Source of the DNA: Veillonella sp. KGMB01456
GTDB lineage: Bacteria; Bacillota; Negativicutes; Veillonellales; Veillonellaceae
Direction of reading: 5' to 3'
Assembly (NCBI RefSeq): GCF_023051165.1
Contig: NZ_JALKIG010000014.1
Span: 1 to 53,494 of the forward strand
DNA length: 53,494 nucleotides
The notes under the pieces are model-generated. The model searched no databases and was not told the DNA's origin. It worked only from the letters and a program-made list of their open reading frames with translations. Positions 48,562-53,494 of this stretch are shown here, piece after piece (position 1 is the first letter of the stretch; every line of letters starts with the position of its first letter). A program made the position numbers and the translations under genes.

Positions 48562-49997
48562 TCTTCAACCTCACCTAAAAGCTCCTTCAGTTGTGCTACA
48601 GCATGCGCTATATTATCTGATTTTTCCTGCATAAGATCTAACATTTCTAAAATAGTATATTCTGTTTCCTCGCTTTCAGGTTCAATCCAAGAAATATCTA
48701 AATTCACACTATCCCTTTTTAAGATCTCTTCAATGCTATACTTACGCCATCGACCATTAGTGTTAGACTCATTCCAAAGTTCCTGACGCTCCTCACGATA
48801 ATCTCGTTTATAACATTCAACAAATTCTTTAAAATCATCTTTATTCAAAGGATTTCGTTTTCCAAATGTTCTCATATTATTACGTAGATCATATATCCAA
48901 ATCTCCTTAGTATTGTTTGTTTCTGTTGCGCCTCTTTCAAAAAACAATACATTTGTTTGAACACCTTTAGCATAAAAAATTCCCGTTGGTAACCGCAAGA
49001 TAGTGTGTAAATTACATTTATTCATTAAGTCTCGCCTAATTAACTCTCCTACACCACTATCAAATAAAACATTGTCTGGAACAACGACTGCAGCCCTTGA
49101 TTTTCCATTGGGCTTCAAAGAATTATAAATTATCTGAAGAAAATTCAGCTGCTTATTACTTGTCTCGTATGTTAAATCATCACGAGTCGCTCGTTCTCCT
49201 CCTGACTTTGTTCCAAAAGGTGGATTGGTTAAAACAACATCAAAATCCTTCATCCACTTCCCATTAGAAGATAAAGAGTCTCCCTGCACTAATCTACAAT
49301 CTATGTCATGAAGCAATGCATTCATCAATGCTAATTTATGTGTATTAGGAACTAATTCCATACCACTTAAAGCCTTTTGTTTTTGAAACTCAACCTCATC
49401 AGGCGATAGTTCAAAAAACTCGTCATACTTTGATTTAAGATAATGATTTGCTGCGATCATAAAACCAAATGTACCTGCTGCTGGATCATTTAGTTTTTCT
49501 CCTTTAACTGGATTGACTAATTCCACCATGACATCAATTAAAGCTCGTGGTGTAAAATATTGACCTGCACCAGATTTTGTTTCATTAGCATTTTTCTCTA
49601 ATAACCCCTCATACAAATCTCCAAGACCTTCTTCTTTGGCCGAATACCATTCTAAATCATCAATAGATTTAATTATCTTTTCTAGATTCTTAGGTTCATC
49701 TATATGGGTTGAAGCGTCTGCATAAATCATATTTAATGTTCTATTCGCCGTAATTGCAGGATCTCCTAAGTCGAGCAATAACCTTTTATAAAATTTCTTA
49801 AGCTTTAAACCTTCTTTAGAAACTAACTCATCCCAACGATACATCTCCGGAATTACTTCTTCAGAGTTTTGTTCTTTCATCATTTTAAGAAACAAAACAT
49901 AAGTTAACTCAGTTACATAGTTTTGATAACTAATCCCATCATCTCGTAAAATATCTGCCATTTTCCATAGTTTTTGTACAATTTCATTATTTGTCAC
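48558..49997 (-). CDS. hsdM: Type I restriction-modification DNA methyltransferase HsdM
   Basis: N6-adenine methyltransferase subunit (479 aa). N-terminal HsdM helical domain (about 1-135), then the SAM-binding motif DPAAGTFGF (171-179) preceded by KSGAGQYFTPR, and the catalytic NPPF (258-261, in VVLTNPPFGTKSGG). It starts at GTG 49997 after GGAGA, 16 bases past the hsdR stop, and overlaps hsdS by 4 nt. The C-terminal helix region contacts HsdS. Confidence 0.97.
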   Translation of the reverse strand: MTNNEIVQKLWKMADILRDDGISYQNYVTELTYVLFLKMMKEQNSEEVIPEMYRWDELVSKEGLKLKKFYKRLLLDLGDPAITANRTLNMIYADASTHIDEPKNLEKIIKSIDDLEWYSAKEEGLGDLYEGLLEKNANETKSGAGQYFTPRALIDVMVELVNPVKGEKLNDPAAGTFGFMIAANHYLKSKYDEFFELSPDEVEFQKQKALSGMELVPNTHKLALMNALLHDIDCRLVQGDSLSSNGKWMKDFDVVLTNPPFGTKSGGERATRDDLTYETSNKQLNFLQIIYNSLKPNGKSRAAVVVPDNVLFDSGVGELIRRDLMNKCNLHTILRLPTGIFYAKGVQTNVLFFERGATETNNTKEIWIYDLRNNMRTFGKRNPLNKDDFKEFVECYKRDYREERQELWNESNTNGRWRKYSIEEILKRDSVNLDISWIEPESEETEYTILEMLDLMQEKSDNIAHAVAQLKELLGEVEE

Positions 49998-50013
49998 AAT
50001 TTATCTCCTATCA

Positions 50014-53000
50014 CTATGATATATACAATTCATCATTAAGTAATTCAATAACTTTGTCTATATCTTCTCCTATTCTTCGTTTCATCCCGTTATATCCGCC
50101 TTTTTCACGCCATACAGTTGTCTCATCAAAATATACCTGTGCTGTTGGCGCCAATACCGGCGTACTCAAAAGTTGGGCTCTAATACGTTTCAGCCACTCC
50201 ATTTGTTTCGGTGTCCAAGATTTCATATTATATACTTTTTCCATGGCATTTTCTATACGTGTCTCATGAGAAACTAATGCACTTCCAATTGCAGCTTGTC
50301 TAATAAAGCTAATAATATCTGCAACAATATATTCTTTTTTGGCTTTTTGCCACGCAGAATTCAACATATTTTCATCGTAATGATTACGTTTTAATTCTAA
50401 TTGAATAGAGCGCAATTCGTTAAAAGTCAAATCTTTTGGTCTATTAACTATAATATTTAAAGCTGCAATTTTATTTATATTATCGTTTATAAACTTTGAA
50501 AACTCTTCTAAATAGTCATTAGGTTTCATATTCTTAGGACCATACGTTTGAATTACTTCCAAAAGCTTATCCGGATGCTTAGAAATATATTTAATATTTG
50601 GATATTTTGAATTTGTGTGCAAACGATCAAAAGAGTCTATTTTATCTTTTTCGGCTCCCAACTGTTTTTGGCTCATGCTCTTTAAGTCTAATAGCCACGA
50701 ATCCAATGTACCAAAAGAAGCTGATATTTCTATATTATTTTCTTCAGTTCTATCAATTCGTTGTTTTTTTTGCTGCATTTTAGCAATGAGCTCATTTTTA
50801 AAATATTCATATGTTTCGTTATCTGTAGCATCTAATGCTCTCTGATACAACTCCATTAAAGATAGATTAGTATTTACTACAACCGGTTTCATATCAGTAA
50901 TATTCTTCAAATGATCATATAAATGAACCGCATCGAAAATATAAAATGATGTCTTACCAATCTTCGGACAAAGCCTTGTTGCACGACCTAACATTTGATC
51001 ATATAAAATGCGAGAACGTACTCTCCGCAAAAAGACTAAATTAATTATTTTTGGCACATCAATACCTGTAGTTAATAAATCTACGGTTACCACTATATTA
51101 GGATATTTCTCATTTTTAAATCGCTTAATTGCTTCTTCTGGATTCTTAATATATCCTGTAATTTTAATAATGGCATCATCATGTACCGGAATACCCTTAT
51201 CTTCATATGCCTTTTTTAAAAGTCGAACTACCATATCAGCATGTAAATCATTGGCTGCAAAAATAAGAGTTTTCCCATCGTCGTCTGTATCTAAATAATC
51301 AGTTAATTTTTCTAAGATTACTTTATTAAAATCCTCTGTAATTACCTTTTTATTAAAATTGTCTACTTCAAAACTTAATTCATCCTCTAAATAGGCCTTA
51401 TCAAAAACCTTCTTTTCTTCATCCCATATATCGACATCTGATTTTGCAGCAAAAGTTATCCCATTTTTTAATAGCTCTGTCTCAAATCTATATGGCGGCT
51501 CATGATCAACTAAAAAACCATCAATCACAGCATCAGAATACGAATAAGTATATATAGGTGCATTAAAAATTTTTGTAGTATGTAAAGCTGGAGTTGCCGT
51601 AAGCCCCACCACCGTAGCGTCAAAATAATCAATAACTCTTCTATATTGACTAATATATTCTTGTTGGTCTCTAAATAAAATTTCATCATCAGTCATTTCT
51701 TTGTCATAAAGATATCCTCTATGAGCTTCGTCAACAATAATGAAATCATATGTTCCAACAGATAATATTCTATCATCAGAATAAAAAAGCCTCTTAACCA
51801 TACCTTGAACGGTTGAAATATGAATCTTTGTAGCCGTTTCAGGATCAGGTTCACCTATCGATTTGACATCATAAATATCTGCAACAGATAAATTTTCAAT
51901 TTTTATATCCCCAAGCGCATCGGCCGCCTGAATACCTAAACTTCTACGATCAACTAAAAAGAGCACTCTCCTTACACGTTTAGTTTTAATTAATCGATAC
52001 ATTAATGCTATCGCCAAACGAGTTTTTCCAGTACCTGTAGCCATTGCCAATAGCATTCGACGTTTATTATCAGCTAATCCCTTTTCAACAGCCTTTATTG
52101 CCTCAATTTGATAATAACGTTCTACAAAATCTGGATAAGGTTCATTAATTAATTCAGCATTAGCCTTATTTTCATCTACTTTAAGCTTTTCTTTTAAATC
52201 ATCCGGACTATGCCACCCTTCTAAAGGAAAAGAAGTTTTTTCAGGGTATCTACTATCCCAGAACCATATTCCAGATTGTTCTTTGAATTGTTCTATATAC
52301 GAACGACCATTAGTTGCATATATAAAAGGTACTTTATATTCTCCATCTATAAATGGCACCTCATATTCATCCATGTCTTTTATATTTTTAGCATAAGTCT
52401 TTGCTTGTTCTATATGACCGGCTATTGAAAAATTATATTGTTTTGCTTCTATTATACCCACCAAATCCAAACCAATAAAAAGAGCATAATCAGCATATCC
52501 CCCATTAACAGGAACTTCAGCAATAGCCTTATTCTTATTTTTTTCCGGTCTTTCACCTTGAGACCAAGCTATTTTATCAGTATCCGCTAACCAACCTGCA
52601 TTACGCAACTGCTCATCAATAAAATTAAGCCGAGTCTCTTTTTCAGAAAGGGGTTTATTTTTAAGATATTTTTGAGACTGAGATCTACGAACTTTAGTAA
52701 CATTCTTATTAATAATGTTTCCTGAATTTTTACTTAACTTTTGTAATTTTAAACCATAATCTAATCGTTCGCTTTCCAGTATAGCCTCTAATAATTTAAT
52801 CTTTTCATTTAACTCATCAATTGTACTATTAGGATTATCTTGTGGTTTTTCGGGATTGGAAAAAGCTTTCCCTTCATAATCATAAGAAACATATACTTCC
52901 ATGAACCAATTTGCAAGAAAATGTGCCCACCGAACACTATTTAGTGCTGTAGTAAAATCACCATAATTTGTATGAACTGCCAAATTACCATGTTTACGAA

Positions 53001-53253
53001 TATTATGAAAAACTTCTAATAGCTCTGGTTCTAAAACATTTCTCAATTCTAATATTCTTAACCGTTTGATTAACGAGCACTCAGAATCAACTTCAATCTG
53101 CTCGAGAGAAAATATTGCTTCTACCATACTTTCTGCAAACTGTCTAATTTTAACCAATGTTACATTTGGATCTCTATAAACATTGTACTCCGCTGTTTCT
53201 CCCAGATGCCCCAAAAGACTCCATTCATCCTTCATCATATCAAAGTTACTCAT
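50014..53253 (-). CDS. hsdR: Type I restriction endonuclease HsdR
   Basis: Translocating nuclease subunit, 1079 aa. In order: DUF4145-like N-terminal domain (about 10-125, IRKHGNLAVH), a predicted coiled coil (145-175), PD-(D/E)XK nuclease with D255, E269 and K271 (GYADYAL and IIEAKQY), helicase motif I ATGTGK (405-410), motif II DEAH (508-511), motif III GLTATP, motif VI-like QMLGRATRLCP, and an EcoEI-type C-terminal domain. All catalytic residues look intact, so restriction should be active. First gene of hsdR-hsdM-hsdS. Confidence 0.96.
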   Translation of the reverse strand: MSNFDMMKDEWSLLGHLGETAEYNVYRDPNVTLVKIRQFAESMVEAIFSLEQIEVDSECSLIKRLRILELRNVLEPELLEVFHNIRKHGNLAVHTNYGDFTTALNSVRWAHFLANWFMEVYVSYDYEGKAFSNPEKPQDNPNSTIDELNEKIKLLEAILESERLDYGLKLQKLSKNSGNIINKNVTKVRRSQSQKYLKNKPLSEKETRLNFIDEQLRNAGWLADTDKIAWSQGERPEKNKNKAIAEVPVNGGYADYALFIGLDLVGIIEAKQYNFSIAGHIEQAKTYAKNIKDMDEYEVPFIDGEYKVPFIYATNGRSYIEQFKEQSGIWFWDSRYPEKTSFPLEGWHSPDDLKEKLKVDENKANAELINEPYPDFVERYYQIEAIKAVEKGLADNKRRMLLAMATGTGKTRLAIALMYRLIKTKRVRRVLFLVDRRSLGIQAADALGDIKIENLSVADIYDVKSIGEPDPETATKIHISTVQGMVKRLFYSDDRILSVGTYDFIIVDEAHRGYLYDKEMTDDEILFRDQQEYISQYRRVIDYFDATVVGLTATPALHTTKIFNAPIYTYSYSDAVIDGFLVDHEPPYRFETELLKNGITFAAKSDVDIWDEEKKVFDKAYLEDELSFEVDNFNKKVITEDFNKVILEKLTDYLDTDDDGKTLIFAANDLHADMVVRLLKKAYEDKGIPVHDDAIIKITGYIKNPEEAIKRFKNEKYPNIVVTVDLLTTGIDVPKIINLVFLRRVRSRILYDQMLGRATRLCPKIGKTSFYIFDAVHLYDHLKNITDMKPVVVNTNLSLMELYQRALDATDNETYEYFKNELIAKMQQKKQRIDRTEENNIEISASFGTLDSWLLDLKSMSQKQLGAEKDKIDSFDRLHTNSKYPNIKYISKHPDKLLEVIQTYGPKNMKPNDYLEEFSKFINDNINKIAALNIIVNRPKDLTFNELRSIQLELKRNHYDENMLNSAWQKAKKEYIVADIISFIRQAAIGSALVSHETRIENAMEKVYNMKSWTPKQMEWLKRIRAQLLSTPVLAPTAQVYFDETTVWREKGGYNGMKRRIGEDIDKVIELLNDELYIS

Positions 53254-53334
53254 ATAAATACCCCATTTTCCTAATCTATGCTTCCATGAGTATCTTCCAT
53301 ATATTTATTATTATAGGAAGTATTATTTTATATT

Positions 53335-53343
53335 ATTATATCA
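53335..53343 (-). promoter_or_regulatory. Possible extended -10 promoter of hsdR
   Basis: Minus strand TGATATAAT (53343-53335), an extended -10 about 80 bases before hsdR; no clear -35. The surrounding 53254-53440 is very AT-rich with no gene. Confidence 0.4.
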
Positions 53344-53440
53344 CATCACCCATGAAATATGATTTTATATTATAAAATATTTGACTTCTAGATATTATCT
53401 CAAATATAACAAAAAAGACCGCTTGATGAATTTTTCATCA

Positions 53441-53494
53441 TGAACCGACCCCTTAAAGTTAGACCTAAAAATCTAATTTTAAGGAGGTCGGTTT
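53441..53494 (+). mobile_element. Left end of an IS3-family element (partial)
   Basis: TGAACCGACCCCTTAAAG at 53441 and on resembles the terminal inverted repeats of IS3/IS150-type elements (TG start, CGACCCC, then AAGTT-GAC). It is followed by AAGGAGG ten bases before the window ends, as expected for the ribosome binding site of the first transposase ORF. The rest is outside the window. Confidence 0.5.

Overview
The window looks like the core chromosome of a member of the Negativicutes (Veillonellaceae, Veillonella-like). The basis is protein style, the gene order rpoB-rpoC-L7Ae-rpsL-rpsG-fusA-tuf-S10-spc-alpha, the kor and ECF neighbours and the moderate-to-low GC. The genus is an inference and was not tested by any search. 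No rRNA, tRNA or CRISPR array was seen.

Layout. (1) 1-4219, minus strand: korA-korB (ferredoxin-dependent 2-oxoacid oxidoreductase), then queT-queF (queuosine precursor uptake and preQ0 reduction) behind what looks like a preQ1-I riboswitch. (2) 4825-8208, minus: ecfA1-ecfA2-ecfT-truA, an energy-coupling module that could power S components such as QueT. (3) 8372-27653, minus: a 35-gene translation block (L7Ae-like, str, S10, spc and alpha operons) ending in a strong terminator. rpsD is missing from the usual place between rpsK and rpoA. (4) 27835-36692, minus: rpoB-rpoC with a consensus promoter and a leader of about 295 nt holding a candidate 28-codon ORF and an overlapping hairpin. (5) 36753-40850, plus: divergent thiazole operon thiS-thiF-thiG-thiH-tenI/thiE, with a 19-bp intrinsic terminator between promoter and first gene. 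(6) 40982-43383, minus: aspA and an SlyD-like FKBP isomerase.

(7) 43510-53253 is the accessory part: a type I restriction-modification locus with hsdR-hsdM-hsdS on the minus strand and, facing it, a promoterless and startless silent hsdS on the plus strand. A tyrosine recombinase gene, an IS200-type element and a decayed third hsdS fragment lie between them. Active and silent hsdS share two inverted repeats: 83 bp (81 identical) before TRD1 and a perfect 136 bp between TRD1 and TRD2. Inversion at either pair would reassort target-recognition domains and give up to four HsdS specificities, so the locus reads as a phase-variable methylation switch. AT richness rises sharply from about 43.4 kb. 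The window ends in what looks like the terminal repeat of an IS3-family element.

Many genes start at GTG or TTG. I moved several starts to the codon correctly spaced from a strong AGGAGG-type site (queF, queT, korA, truA, ecfA1, rpoA, adk, rpmD, rplR, rpsQ, rplD, rpsJ, fusA, rpsL, rpoC, rpoB, slyD).
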